A stretch of 64,000 nucleotides of DNA from Leptospira yanagawae serovar Saopaulo str. Sao Paulo = ATCC 700523. Its GTDB lineage: Bacteria; Spirochaetota; Leptospiria; Leptospirales; Leptospiraceae. Position numbers and translations under genes: made by a program. Below are positions 46,993-57,756 of the stretch, in pieces. The stretch is from the NCBI RefSeq assembly GCF_000332475.2, contig NZ_AOGX02000032.1, positions 1-64,000 on the forward strand, given 5' to 3'. Under the pieces are notes generated by a model. That model saw only the letters and a program-made list of their open reading frames with translations, was not told where the DNA came from and ran no database searches. Within the stretch, counting starts at the first letter, position 1. Each line of letters opens with the position of its first letter.

Positions 46993-47026
46993 CAAATAAA
47001 AAAAGCCACAGAAAACTCTGTGGCTT
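46993..47026 (-). terminator. Intrinsic terminator after phasin-like gene
   Basis: A 10-bp perfect stem, AAGCCACAGA paired with TCTGTGGCTT, around an AAAC loop. On the reverse strand it is followed by a run of seven T. It lies 32 bases past the phasin-like stop and just before the MFS gene, so the latter needs its own promoter or read-through. Confidence 0.88.
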
Positions 47027-47057
47027 GTGGTGATTTTCTACAAAATCTTTTGTATCG

Positions 47058-47423
47058 TTACTTAGATTTTGCTTTGTCGATGAGTGCTTTTAACTCATCT
47101 AACGTTTGTTTCAATTTCTCTTTCACTTGTGGAGGAATTGCTGTGTCAATTTGTTGGTAAATGGATTGGTAGTTTGATTGTAATTTTGCCAAAACTTCAT
47201 CATAACTAGCGTTAGTTTTACCAATCGCACTTTGAGCATCAGCGATTGTTTTACTCAAGAGGTCACGGATTTTTTGTGTTTCCGCCGACTTATCCAATTC
47301 CCCTTTTGACTTTAACTCATTGTATACTTTTTCTAAATCTACAACTGCTGACTTAAATTTTTCTTCACCAGAACGTAACAAAGCGATTCCAGCATTTACG
47401 ACATCCATAACCAATTTTTCCAT
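47058..47423 (-). CDS. Phasin-like protein
   Basis: A 121-residue amphipathic helical protein of the phasin-related type. The N-terminus MEKLVMDVVNAGIALLRSGE and the rest (VVDLEKVYNELKSKGELDKS) form long heptad-like helices, as in polyhydroxyalkanoate granule-coating proteins and the spirochaetal homologues. Phasins cover PHA granules or bind lipid surfaces; in Leptospira the actual role is uncertain and no PHA synthase gene is nearby. A strong terminator follows, so it is a monocistronic transcript. Confidence 0.75.
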   Translation of the reverse strand: MEKLVMDVVNAGIALLRSGEEKFKSAVVDLEKVYNELKSKGELDKSAETQKIRDLLSKTIADAQSAIGKTNASYDEVLAKLQSNYQSIYQQIDTAIPPQVKEKLKQTLDELKALIDKAKSK

Positions 47424-47564
47424 ACAACATTCCTATCGAAGGGATTTACCCTAGATTTTGGATTCTAAGTGTAAGAAAAAGAATTGGGGATTACAATAAA
47501 AAAATGTAAGACCGAACAATTTCTATGAGACATAGTCAATTAAGGGAAAGACCCCCGTTTTGGA

Positions 47565-48140
47565 CTAACTGTTTTCGATGAGTTTCTTGATTTGGTCGCG
47601 GATCTTCGCAGCGGTTTCGTAATCTTCCGTTTTGAGAGCATTTTCCAATGTTTCTTCTAAGATTTGCAAATTTGATTTTGGTAATGCTTGGATTTTTTTC
47701 TCAGAAGAGATGTTTTCCCCTTGGATTTCATCTTCTTTCATGATGATTCCAGTTTCATCTAACACTGATTTTGCGATAAAAATAGGAGCATTAGCACGGA
47801 GTGCAAGTGCGATGGAATCAGAAGGCCTTGCATCCAAAGTGATGATTTCTTCATCCTTCTTAAGTTGGATTTTAGCATAAAACGTACTATCAATGATTTC
47901 TTCGATCGTGATCTTTAGAACAGTTGCCCCAAGTGAAGTTAACATATACAACATGAGGTCATGTGTCATGGGACGCGGAGGTTTTGTGCCATCAATGACA
48001 GTGGTGATGGAATGGGTTTCAAGTGGTCCAATAAAGATGGGAACAACACGTTTGTCCTCCGAATCTTTTGGGCGTAAGAAAACGGCAAAACCAACATTGG
48101 TCAGGCTGATATCAGAAATTTTTACTTCATAAAACTCCAT
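47565..48140 (-). CDS. Bifunctional nuclease-family (DUF151) protein with UVR motif
   Basis: A 191-residue protein. The BFN/DUF151 domain runs over residues 1-130 (VPIFIGPLETHSITTVIDG, PRPMTHDLMLYMLTSLGATV, LDARPSDSIALALRANAPIF). The last ~35 residues are a UvrB/UvrC-interaction motif (LENALKTEDYETAAKIRDQI). This combination is common in bacteria and is annotated as a bifunctional DNase/RNase from plant relatives; the bacterial role is not settled. It lies 26 bases downstream of a tRNA-Met-type gene on the same strand and may be on its transcript. Confidence 0.92.
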   Translation of the reverse strand: MEFYEVKISDISLTNVGFAVFLRPKDSEDKRVVPIFIGPLETHSITTVIDGTKPPRPMTHDLMLYMLTSLGATVLKITIEEIIDSTFYAKIQLKKDEEIITLDARPSDSIALALRANAPIFIAKSVLDETGIIMKEDEIQGENISSEKKIQALPKSNLQILEETLENALKTEDYETAAKIRDQIKKLIENS

Positions 48141-48166
48141 ACAATATCGTTTCCTTTCCTGTTTTG

Positions 48167-48240
48167 TGGGCCCAGAAGGGCTCGAACCTTCGACCCGCAG
48201 ATTATGAGTCTGCTGCTCTAACCAACTGAGCTATAGGCCC
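48167..48240 (-). tRNA. tRNA with CAT anticodon (Met elongator or Ile2)
   Basis: On the reverse strand the cloverleaf reads acceptor GGGCCTA with TGGGCCC, D-arm GCTCAGTTGGTTAGAGC, anticodon arm GCAGA-CTCATAA-TCTGC with anticodon CAT, variable GGGTC, and T-arm GAAGG-TTCGAGC-CCTTC. CCA is not encoded. The gene is 74 nt including the discriminator A. Elongator Met and lysidine-modified Ile2 tRNAs both have CAT, and I cannot separate them by eye; Met is slightly preferred. It is not an initiator, since it lacks the C1-A72 mismatch and GGG/CCC anticodon stem pairs. Confidence 0.95.
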
Positions 48241-48301
48241 CACTGACTTCCAATCTTTCGAGGAAATAAGTAGAGACAAGCACAAAACAAGTGACTGGTC
48301 A

Positions 48302-48784
48302 TTAAAGCGAAAGAAACAGGTTGGATTCAAAAAAATCTGTCAAATCCTTCCGATCCGATTTCCATTGTAGCCAAATCCAAAGGTAGGGTTTTTTGTCCAT
48401 ATGCACCCATACTTGGTTTCTTAGAGCATTTTGGTTCCGAATTTGGTCTGCCTCATACACTTGGAATGTTTTGCCTAAAACAATCTTTTCGGTTTGTTTT
48501 GGATTGATTGGTTTTTGGAATACCGATTGTGACCAAAGATTTTTTTCCGTTACCGGTTCACTCCAGGGAAGTATCCTTACGACCATAAAAAATCCATCCC
48601 GTTTTGCAGGATACACGTTGAGTTTTTTTTGGGTTGTGGATTCTTCTTTGACGACAACAGGTTCTGGGAATCGGAAAGAAAAAGATTCCCATTGAAAGTT
48701 TTGGTTTGGTTCCACGAGAGTCTGGGAAAGGATCGTATTAGACAGACCTCCCAATAGGAAAAGGAAACAAATCAAAACCTTCAT
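48302..48784 (-). CDS. Secreted protein of unknown function
   Basis: A 160-residue protein with a signal peptide (MKVLICFLFLLGGLSNTILS). I choose the ATG at 48784 because the upstream codons overlap the divergent hemW start and are not signal-like. The mature part is short and Trp/Lys-rich, with WESFSFRFPEPVVVKEEST and WIWLQWKSDRKDLTDFFES. It resembles the DUF1795-like or lipid-binding small envelope proteins in general character only; no family is certain. The two divergent ATGs are three bases apart. Confidence 0.65.
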   Translation of the reverse strand: MKVLICFLFLLGGLSNTILSQTLVEPNQNFQWESFSFRFPEPVVVKEESTTQKKLNVYPAKRDGFFMVVRILPWSEPVTEKNLWSQSVFQKPINPKQTEKIVLGKTFQVYEADQIRNQNALRNQVWVHMDKKPYLWIWLQWKSDRKDLTDFFESNLFLSL

Positions 48785-48787
48785 CAC

Positions 48788-49960
48788 ATGAAAGAGTCCA
48801 CTGAAGAAACAGTCTGGCAAGTCCGAAATTCCTTTTTTGGAGTTTACGTACACTTTCCCTATTGTTTTAAAAAATGTGATTATTGTGATTTTTATTCAGA
48901 AGGGATAGGAGCAGGTCCAGCTAACGACGAATTGTCGCTATTTAAATCCTACCAAAAGGAAGTATCGGAAAGGGTATCTCATTTTCCCAACTTGAAACAT
49001 CGGACCATTGATACCGTTTTTTTTGGTGGAGGCACTCCTTCGAAAGCAAAAACAAAGAATTGGTATCATTTATTAGAATTCCTTAGGTCCGAATTCAATG
49101 TTGCAAGGGACCTGGAAATTTCCATTGAAGTGAATCCAGAAGACCTAAGCCCACAATTATTAGAAGAATATGCAAAAATTGGCATCAACCGTGTGAATGT
49201 AGGTGTACAAACTCGTAACCCCAAAGGATTGGCCTACCTAGGCCGCCATTACGACAAAGAAAAATATGACTCACTTTTGCAAACGCTCACCCACTCACCG
49301 ATCCAAAGAGTGGGGATTGATTTGATGTATGGAATCCCGGGTTTACAAACATCTGATTTTTATTCCGACCTATCTTACTTCTTAGAGGCTGGACTTCCCC
49401 ACTTAAGTTTGTATTCCCTCACCTTGGAAAAAGGTACGCAGTATTCGAGAGATGTAAAAGATCATAAAAAAACGGAACCCGAAGAGAACATCCAATCTGA
49501 AATATTAACCGCCTTACCGGAGTTAATGGAAAAACACGGTTATCGTTGGTATGAAGTCTCTAACTATGCAAAACCAGGTTTTGAATCCAAACACAATCTT
49601 AAGTATTGGACCTATGAACCCTATCTTGGAATAGGACCAGGGGCACATGGAATGATTGAAGGACATCGTTATGGGAACCCAAGGAATGCGAGTCTTTACC
49701 AAAAAAAAACACCAACAAATCAGTATGAACCAGTGACTCCCAATTCAGAGCTGGCTCTCACACTGTTTCGGTTATTTTCGCCTTTTCGGTATTTAGAGTT
49801 TATCGAAATGTATTTGGACAAATCTTCACAGGCCAAATACATCGAAACCATCCATTTGTGGGAAAAACGTGGGCTTTGTTCCATTTCCAATGGAATTTTC
49901 CAATGGAAAAAGGAAGCATTACTTTTGTTAGATGACCTTATCCTCTCCATCATTGTTTGA
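48788..49960 (+). CDS. hemW: Radical SAM haem chaperone HemW (HemN-like)
   Basis: A 390-residue HemN/HemW-family protein. The radical-SAM cluster motif is YVHFPYCFKKCDYCDF (C-x3-C-x2-C, with the following Phe of the HemN family). GGGTPS, EVNPEDL, INRVNVGVQTRN and DLMYGIPGLQT follow in the usual order. Length and lack of the oxygen-independent CPO-specific N-terminal region fit HemW, a haem-insertion chaperone, more than the true oxidase HemN. The start ATG is 3 bases from the divergent secreted-protein gene. It precedes two tRNA genes. Confidence 0.9.
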   Translation: MKESTEETVWQVRNSFFGVYVHFPYCFKKCDYCDFYSEGIGAGPANDELSLFKSYQKEVSERVSHFPNLKHRTIDTVFFGGGTPSKAKTKNWYHLLEFLRSEFNVARDLEISIEVNPEDLSPQLLEEYAKIGINRVNVGVQTRNPKGLAYLGRHYDKEKYDSLLQTLTHSPIQRVGIDLMYGIPGLQTSDFYSDLSYFLEAGLPHLSLYSLTLEKGTQYSRDVKDHKKTEPEENIQSEILTALPELMEKHGYRWYEVSNYAKPGFESKHNLKYWTYEPYLGIGPGAHGMIEGHRYGNPRNASLYQKKTPTNQYEPVTPNSELALTLFRLFSPFRYLEFIEMYLDKSSQAKYIETIHLWEKRGLCSISNGIFQWKKEALLLLDDLILSIIV

Positions 49961-49999
49961 ATTTTCTCTTTTCGTTTGCAAAATTATCCTAAAAAAAGA

Positions 50000-50028
50000 T
50001 TGCCCATAGACCCCTCTCGAAAAATACT
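50000..50028 (+). promoter_or_regulatory. Candidate promoter of the tRNA-Ile/tRNA-Ala pair
   Basis: TTGCCC (50000-50005) and AATACT (50023-50028) are separated by 17 bases, and the -10 lies 11 bases before the first tRNA. This is a reasonable sigma-70 promoter for a two-tRNA transcript. Confidence 0.5.
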
Positions 50029-50039
50029 GTTCGTATCCC

Positions 50040-50113
50040 GGGCCTGTAGCTCAGTTGGTTAGAGCACTCGCTTGATAAGCGAGGGGTCACAAGTTCAAGT
50101 CTTGTCAGGCCCA
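50040..50113 (+). tRNA. tRNA-Ile (GAT)
   Basis: Acceptor GGGCCTG pairs with CAGGCCC; D-arm GCTCAGTTGGTTAGAGC; anticodon arm CTCGC-TTGATAA-GCGAG, anticodon GAT; T-arm ACAAG-TTCAAGT-CTTGT. CCA is not encoded. The gene lies 10 bases before tRNA-Ala, so both are on one transcript. These two are the usual 16S-23S spacer tRNAs, but no rRNA gene is next to them here. Confidence 0.97.
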
Positions 50114-50123
50114 TAAAAGAAAC

Positions 50124-50196
<73 letters not shown>

Positions 50197-50267
50197 AAAA
50201 CCCGTTTTCCCTTTCCTTTTAAAAATTTCTTGCTATCTCAAACGAATTCCGGTACACCAATGGTGTC

Positions 50268-50699
50268 ATGTCCGTAAAAGATATCCTCAAAGACAAAGCC
50301 TCCTCCGTTCTTTCCATCGAAGAAGATAGAAATGTATTGGAAGCCACTCAGATGATGGTAGGTGCCAAAGTGGGATCCCTCATCGTCACCTTCCAAGGAA
50401 AACTTGTTGGGATTTTTACAGAGAGAGATTTGATGCGTGTGGTAGCCAAAGACCACGCCAATTTGGATAAAATCAAATTAAAGGATGTGATGACAACCCA
50501 ACTCACAGTTGCTGGACCTGATGAGGACGTGGATGATATCTTAAACAATATGATCACAAAACGTTTCCGCCATATGCCGGTTCTTGATGGTGATAAAATC
50601 ATTGGACTCATCTCCATCGGTGATGCTGTCAAAACAAAACTCAGCAAAACACAAGCGGAGATGCATATCCTCAGAGAGTATATGTATGGTCCTCACTAA
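50268..50699 (+). CDS. Two-CBS-domain protein
   Basis: A 143-residue protein made of two CBS domains only. The first is MVGAKVGSLIVTFQGKLVGI then FTERDLMRVVAKD, and the second is NNMITKRFRHMPVLDGDKII then GLISIGDAVKT. The D/T-E-R-D and S-I-G-D ends are the adenosine-nucleotide contact sites. Such stand-alone Bateman modules sense AMP, ATP or SAM and regulate an unknown partner. The gene follows the tRNA pair. It overlaps the convergent exonuclease gene by 4 bases. Confidence 0.92.
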   Translation: MSVKDILKDKASSVLSIEEDRNVLEATQMMVGAKVGSLIVTFQGKLVGIFTERDLMRVVAKDHANLDKIKLKDVMTTQLTVAGPDEDVDDILNNMITKRFRHMPVLDGDKIIGLISIGDAVKTKLSKTQAEMHILREYMYGPH

Positions 50700-51454
50700 A
50701 ACAAAAGGTTTTCCGTTAATAAACCGATTGTTTTCTCCAAAACAATTTTAAGATTCTTCGTATCTTCTCTGTTATACGCTATTAATTTTTCCAAGGCCTC
50801 TATATTATTTGTCCTTTGGTATTCAAACCATAAAAGGGGAGCTTCTCTGCCATCCATTCCTGCAATGGCTTCCGGGCGCACAAGGCCAAGTTGGATTTCT
50901 GATTTTTTGAGTCCCCCTTTGATGCCAATGGAATGTAAGAGGTTCATAAGATCGAGTTGTGGGTTTTTCACACGGTAATGGAATTCTCTTTCTAAAAAAG
51001 GAATATCAAATCGTCTACCATTGTAGGTGACAATTATGTCTTCTGGTTCAATCACATCAAATAAAAACTCCAAGTCTTTCCCACGTTCAAAAGTTCGAAT
51101 GGTTTCATCCTGAAACAAACTCACAACTGTTGTGACCGAGGATTCAGAAATGCCTGTTGTCTCAATGTCTAAAAAACAAAATCGTTCGGGGAAATGTTGC
51201 CAAAGCCTCCAATATTCTAAACTAGGAAGTTCTTTTGTGAAAAAAGAAAAATTGGCTTCTTGGAATTCTCGTTCTAATTCTTCCCACCTTTCTTCCAAAA
51301 TTGATACATTTGGCAAAAGTGGATCATTCGCTTTCTTTTGGTATTGGATGAGTGTCTGCCAATCATACACACCAACACCTAACAATTGTTTTTCTTTTTT
51401 CTCTCCAATTCCAGGAAAGAGTTGTAGGCTTTTTTTTAAATGAGATCCGTACAT
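50696..51454 (-). CDS. RNase H-like 3'-5' exonuclease (YprB type)
   Basis: A ~252-residue protein with a DEDD exonuclease fold. Motif I is CFLDIETTGI, motif II is VTYNGRRFDIPFLEREFHY, and motif III is YNREDTKNLKIVLE. This matches the YprB/ribonuclease-H-like family found next to helicases or alone. The N-terminal ~70 residues are Lys/Leu-rich and may bind nucleic acid (KKSLQLFPGIGEKKEKQLL resembles a helix-hairpin-helix). It overlaps the aminotransferase gene's end by about 20 bases. The GTG at 51463 is another possible start. Confidence 0.82.
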   Translation of the reverse strand: MYGSHLKKSLQLFPGIGEKKEKQLLGVGVYDWQTLIQYQKKANDPLLPNVSILEERWEELEREFQEANFSFFTKELPSLEYWRLWQHFPERFCFLDIETTGISESSVTTVVSLFQDETIRTFERGKDLEFLFDVIEPEDIIVTYNGRRFDIPFLEREFHYRVKNPQLDLMNLLHSIGIKGGLKKSEIQLGLVRPEAIAGMDGREAPLLWFEYQRTNNIEALEKLIAYNREDTKNLKIVLEKTIGLLTENLLF

Positions 51455-52524
51455 TCGATCCACCGCTTTAGACCTTTCAAAAACACATCTTCTTTCGCAC
51501 CAAATCCAATGCGTAAAAATCCTTCCATTTCAAAATTGGACCCTGGCAAAACAAAAACGCCAGTTCTTTGATAGAGTCTATCAGCATAGCCTTCAGAACG
51601 AATCCCAGGTTTCAGTTGTAACCAACCCACAAGCCCACCTTCAGGAGGGGTAAAGGATAGGCTCATTGGTAACGTTTGCCAAACGGAGGTAAATGTATCG
51701 ATATTGTTTTGTACCCTTTTTTGGATTTCGGGAAGGAATCGTTCTTTTTGTGAAAGGAGTCCTTGTGCAATCCGTTCGGAGATTGGATTTACCGTATGGG
51801 TCAGATAATCCTTAAACGAACGTGCCCTTCGTATAAAATCTTTGTCAGCGATAAGCCAACCTACCCTAAGCCCTGTTACACCAAAACATTTGGTAAAAGA
51901 ACCTGTTCCATAAAACCGATCCTCTGGACACACACCGGTTCGTCCCAAACCTCCGCCTTTTGGTAAAAATCGATAGTGTTCGTCAAATAGGATGGTTTTC
52001 TTTTGTGATCGAAAGAACGTGAGAAGTTTGTCCCATTCTGCAAGTGAATGTGTTTGTCCAGTTGGATTGTGAGGGTGGTTGATCACATAGAGGTCCGCGT
52101 GGACTTTTTCCCATGTATTGGCCAAAAATGCGTTTTCGTAAGGTACTTGAATGACCTCTCCTCCTAACATCTTTGGAATTTCATACAAAGCCTGGAAGGC
52201 CGGCCAAATGAGAGCCAGTTTCGTCTTTGGTTTGACCAGGAGATGGAAGGCAAGGAACAATGCCTCTCCTGTTCCTGTTGTGACTAGTACCTCTTCTGGC
52301 GAAACACCAGGATAAAGATTTGCAATGGAACAACGGAGTTCGAAGGAACCTTGGTTTGGTGCGTCATACATGGGAATTGGGGAAAGATCTTTCCATGTGA
52401 GGTTTGCGAGTGTTAACATCTCCTCCATGGTAAAATGGGAAAGTCCACTTTCACCCATATTACAAAAAGCATGCAAACGGTATCGTTCTAGTCGGTCTTC
52501 TATGAAAAATTCTCTCGGTTCCAA
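51436..52524 (-). CDS. PLP-dependent class I/II aminotransferase
   Basis: A 362-residue fold-type-I enzyme. The PLP-phosphate and aspartate region is NHPHNPTGQTHSLAEWDKLL, then FDEHYRF. The Schiff-base Lys is in SFTKCFGVTGLRVGW. The substrate binding Arg near the C-terminus is in FLRIGFGAKEDVF. The exact amino acid cannot be inferred; relatives include aspartate, alanine and histidinol-phosphate aminotransferases and C-S lyases. The exonuclease gene follows on the same transcript. Confidence 0.9.
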   Translation of the reverse strand: MEPREFFIEDRLERYRLHAFCNMGESGLSHFTMEEMLTLANLTWKDLSPIPMYDAPNQGSFELRCSIANLYPGVSPEEVLVTTGTGEALFLAFHLLVKPKTKLALIWPAFQALYEIPKMLGGEVIQVPYENAFLANTWEKVHADLYVINHPHNPTGQTHSLAEWDKLLTFFRSQKKTILFDEHYRFLPKGGGLGRTGVCPEDRFYGTGSFTKCFGVTGLRVGWLIADKDFIRRARSFKDYLTHTVNPISERIAQGLLSQKERFLPEIQKRVQNNIDTFTSVWQTLPMSLSFTPPEGGLVGWLQLKPGIRSEGYADRLYQRTGVFVLPGSNFEMEGFLRIGFGAKEDVFLKGLKRWIECTDLI

Positions 52525-52570
52525 AATTGATTTCCATTCAACTTAGCTTCAAAAGATTAGTATGTAAGCT

Positions 52571-54321
52571 ATGTTGAAACCAGAAGACAATATCCTATCT
52601 TGGACGAAATCACCTTTTTCTACAGAAATCCAATCAGAGGCCAAAAAGGCATACGAAGATTGGCAAAAGGGAATCAGCTCGGAACTCGTTGATTCATACG
52701 CACACCCTCTCAGTTTCGGGACAGGTGGAATCCGAGGGAAAATTGGCAATGGTATTGGCAAAATGAACCTCTACACTGTAGGCCGGGCGGCACTTGGTTT
52801 TTTAAGTTATCTAAGAGATACAAAAGAAAATCCATCCATTGTCATCGCGTATGACTCAAGAAGGTTGTCCAAAGAGTTTGCAGAACTCTCTGCAGGCATT
52901 GGTGCAACACTTGGGGTAAAGGTATATGTATTTCCTAAGGTTACTCCAACTCCCCTTCTTTCATACGCCATTCGTTACTTTCAGGCAAGTGGAGGAATTG
53001 TCATTACTGCATCCCACAACCCTCCCGAATACAATGGATTCAAAGCCTACCTTGCCGACGGAGGGCAACTTGTGCCACCAGATGATGCTCTCATCATAAA
53101 TCGGATCAGTGGGATCGAAGACTGGAACTCCATTCCTATGATTTCCAAATCAGATAAGGTCTATAAAAAATTTGTGAAATCAGTCGGTACAGATTGTTTC
53201 AAAAGTTATCTTAAAGATTTAAAAAAAGCAAAAATCCAATCAAACGCCAAACCAAAAACAAGAAACAATTTAAAGATCGTATATTCTCCGTTACACGGGA
53301 CTGGCGGCGAATACATGAAAGAGATGTTATCTTTTTTTGGATACAAATCTGTTTTTTTGGTCCCTGAACAAAAAAAACCAGATGGTGAATTCCCAACTGT
53401 CAAATATCCAAACCCTGAAGAAAAGGAAGCACTCGCCTTATGTGAGTTTCATGCGAAAAAGAAAAAAGCTGAAGTATTTATCGCAACAGATCCTGATGCT
53501 GATCGGTTAGGAGTCGGAGTTCGTAAACCTGATGGAGAATATGAGTATTTAAATGGGAATCAAATTGGTTCCATTATGGCGGCATACCTTTCTGAAAAGA
53601 AAAAAGAAAAAGGGAAGGTATATCACTTGGTCAAAACCATTGTGACAACTGACTTACAAGAAGCCATCGCCAAAAAAAATGGAATCAAAATTAAAAACGT
53701 TCTGACTGGATTCAAATACATTGCTGAAGAGATGAAAGAAATTGAATCTAAGAAAAACAACTTATTTCTGTTTGGTGGTGAAGAATCTTATGGATATTTA
53801 CCAGTTCCCTTTGTGCGTGATAAAGATTCACTTTCGAGTGCCCTTCTTTTTGTGGAAATCCTTGCCGAAAAAGGTGACCTACTCAGTTATTTAAATGAAA
53901 TTTATCTGAAGTATGGACTTTACCGGGAAAGTTTGTATTCATTGACCTTAGAAGGTAGTACTGGCCAAATCAAAATCAAAGAATCCATTGAGAGCTTACG
54001 AAAAGAAAACCTCATTGGTAAAGTGATTGGTGGAAGGAAGGTTGTCAGTGTTTTCGACTACGAAACGCAAATCGCTTCTGGAAAAGGAAAACCTTCTGTC
54101 TTCAAAGGGATGCCAAAATCCAACGTCATCCAAGTGGAACTTGAGGGAAATGCAAAACTAACCATCCGTCCTTCAGGAACGGAACCCAAAGTGAAAGTGT
54201 ATTCCTCTTTTGCTTCTCTAAAAAAACCAAAAAAAACATCGGAGATCCCAAGTTTTTGGGAAACTCTTGGAAATGAAATTTCCCTCGCAGAAAAAGACTT
54301 TTTACAACTGGCAGGCCTACT

Positions 54322-54325
<4 letters not shown>
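52571..54325 (+). CDS. Phospho-sugar mutase (phosphoglucomutase/phosphomannomutase)
   Basis: A 584-residue alpha-D-phosphohexomutase. The phospho-Ser loop is TASHNPPEYNGFKAY, the metal loop DPDADRLGVGV, the sugar loop GGEESYGY and the phosphate loop RPSGTEPKVKVY. The length fits the longer PgcA/PGM2-type (glucose-1,6-bisphosphate dependent) form. It interconverts hexose-1- and -6-phosphates, feeding envelope polysaccharide or storage pathways. It heads an operon; the argD-like gene overlaps its stop by 4 bases. Confidence 0.93.
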
Positions 54326-56615
<2,290 letters not shown>

Positions 56616-56630
56616 GGTACGTAGAACATC

Positions 56631-57041
56631 ATGCAAGCAGGCATAGGACCCACAGGCAGACCATACCAGATTCTCATTGCTGAGAATTCCAAATTCCAGT
56701 CCAAACAACTCCAACAGATTTTGGAATCAGAAGGATTCAAAATCATAGGGATTGCCGAAACTGGGAAAGAACTCCTAAAGATGTACAAGGAAAATCGCCA
56801 ACAAATTGACCTTGTCACCATCGAAATCTTTTTACCAGAAGTGGATGGGTTTGCTGCGTTTTGGGATATGAAAGAGATGGGGGTTTTACCAAGGATTCTT
56901 TTTATCTCAGAAGAAAATACACCTTCCGTCATCAAAGCCTTGTTAGAGAATGGTGCGATGGATTATATCGTAAAACCGATCAAACGGGAAAAAATCTTAG
57001 AAAAAATCAAAGAAACTCTCATCAAGATTCCCAAAGTATAA
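56631..57041 (+). CDS. Atypical response-regulator receiver with Glu at the phosphoacceptor site
   Basis: A 136-residue stand-alone receiver domain. The fold landmarks are normal (QILIAEN, IEIFLPEVDGF, FISEENTPS, DYIVKPIKRE with Lys115). The phosphoacceptor Asp is replaced by Glu65 (VTIEIFLP), and the first acidic pair is E18-N19 instead of D-D. Phosphorylation is therefore unlikely; a Glu in that place often mimics the active state. It lies 15 bases after leuB in a metabolic operon, an odd context for a signalling protein. It converges with pgeF, overlapping by 20 bases. Confidence 0.85.
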   Translation: MQAGIGPTGRPYQILIAENSKFQSKQLQQILESEGFKIIGIAETGKELLKMYKENRQQIDLVTIEIFLPEVDGFAAFWDMKEMGVLPRILFISEENTPSVIKALLENGAMDYIVKPIKREKILEKIKETLIKIPKV

Positions 57042-57756
57042 AATTTAAATTCCTCCCCTCTTCTTTGGCTCTGTGGCTAAAGAATTGAGGGCTTTGGAAA
57101 ACTTCTATCTGTTCGTTAACGATCTGAATGTTGTCACCAAACATACGTTTGACCCTCTTTTCTATCGCAATGCCGACATCCAAAAGAAATTTACCTTTCC
57201 CTTTCGGTAAACACACTTCCTTACCTAGTTCTTCGAAAATATTGGCTACATCTTCGCCCACTTCATAATTTTGCTTTTGGATATAGGGACCAAGTTCTAA
57301 AACCAATTCATCCAATTGGAATCCTTTGTTTAGTAACTCCTTTATCATCTTTTCTGTGATTCCTAACATCGTACCTTTCCATCCGGAATGAAGAATGGAA
57401 ACAAACGGCCGTTTTGTGGAATAAAGAAAAACTGGGACACAATCTGCCGTCCTAACTACTAAGATTTTGTTTTTGTGCACACTCCAAAGGCCATCACCTT
57501 CTTTTGGCTCAAAGGAATCCGATCCATTTGAAAATCCATCCACTTTTTCAATGGCATCACCATGGACTTGGTTTAAACAAAACACATCGTAACCATTAAA
57601 ACGATTTATACTTAATATTACGTTTTTAGTGAATGTGTGCCATTCACTAGGAGATTTTGGAAAGTGATTTGGTTCGTTCCAATACTTGGCAGATTCAAGT
57701 TTAGCCAAAGTACCAAAGGTAATTTTTCCATACGTGAGTGGGATTTCTTTTTTCAT
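57022..57756 (-). CDS. pgeF: Peptidoglycan editing factor PgeF (laccase-domain YfiH family)
   Basis: A 244-residue protein with the YfiH metal-site motifs: NQVHGDAI, RTADCVPVFL and SILHSGWKGTM, which hold the Cys/His triad (C, H, H). Family members remove wrongly incorporated amino acids from peptidoglycan precursors, or act as purine nucleoside enzymes. It is the last gene of a leftward operon with a binding-protein, a kinase-like and a glycosyltransferase gene; its start overlaps the latter by 4 bases. Confidence 0.88.
   Translation of the reverse strand: MKKEIPLTYGKITFGTLAKLESAKYWNEPNHFPKSPSEWHTFTKNVILSINRFNGYDVFCLNQVHGDAIEKVDGFSNGSDSFEPKEGDGLWSVHKNKILVVRTADCVPVFLYSTKRPFVSILHSGWKGTMLGITEKMIKELLNKGFQLDELVLELGPYIQKQNYEVGEDVANIFEELGKEVCLPKGKGKFLLDVGIAIEKRVKRMFGDNIQIVNEQIEVFQSPQFFSHRAKEEGRNLNFILWES

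Noticed and set aside
48241..48301. TGACTGGTCA ahead of the tRNA-CAT gene as a firm operator
   Set aside because: A single asymmetric copy far from the other two sites; kept only as a remark in the operator finding.
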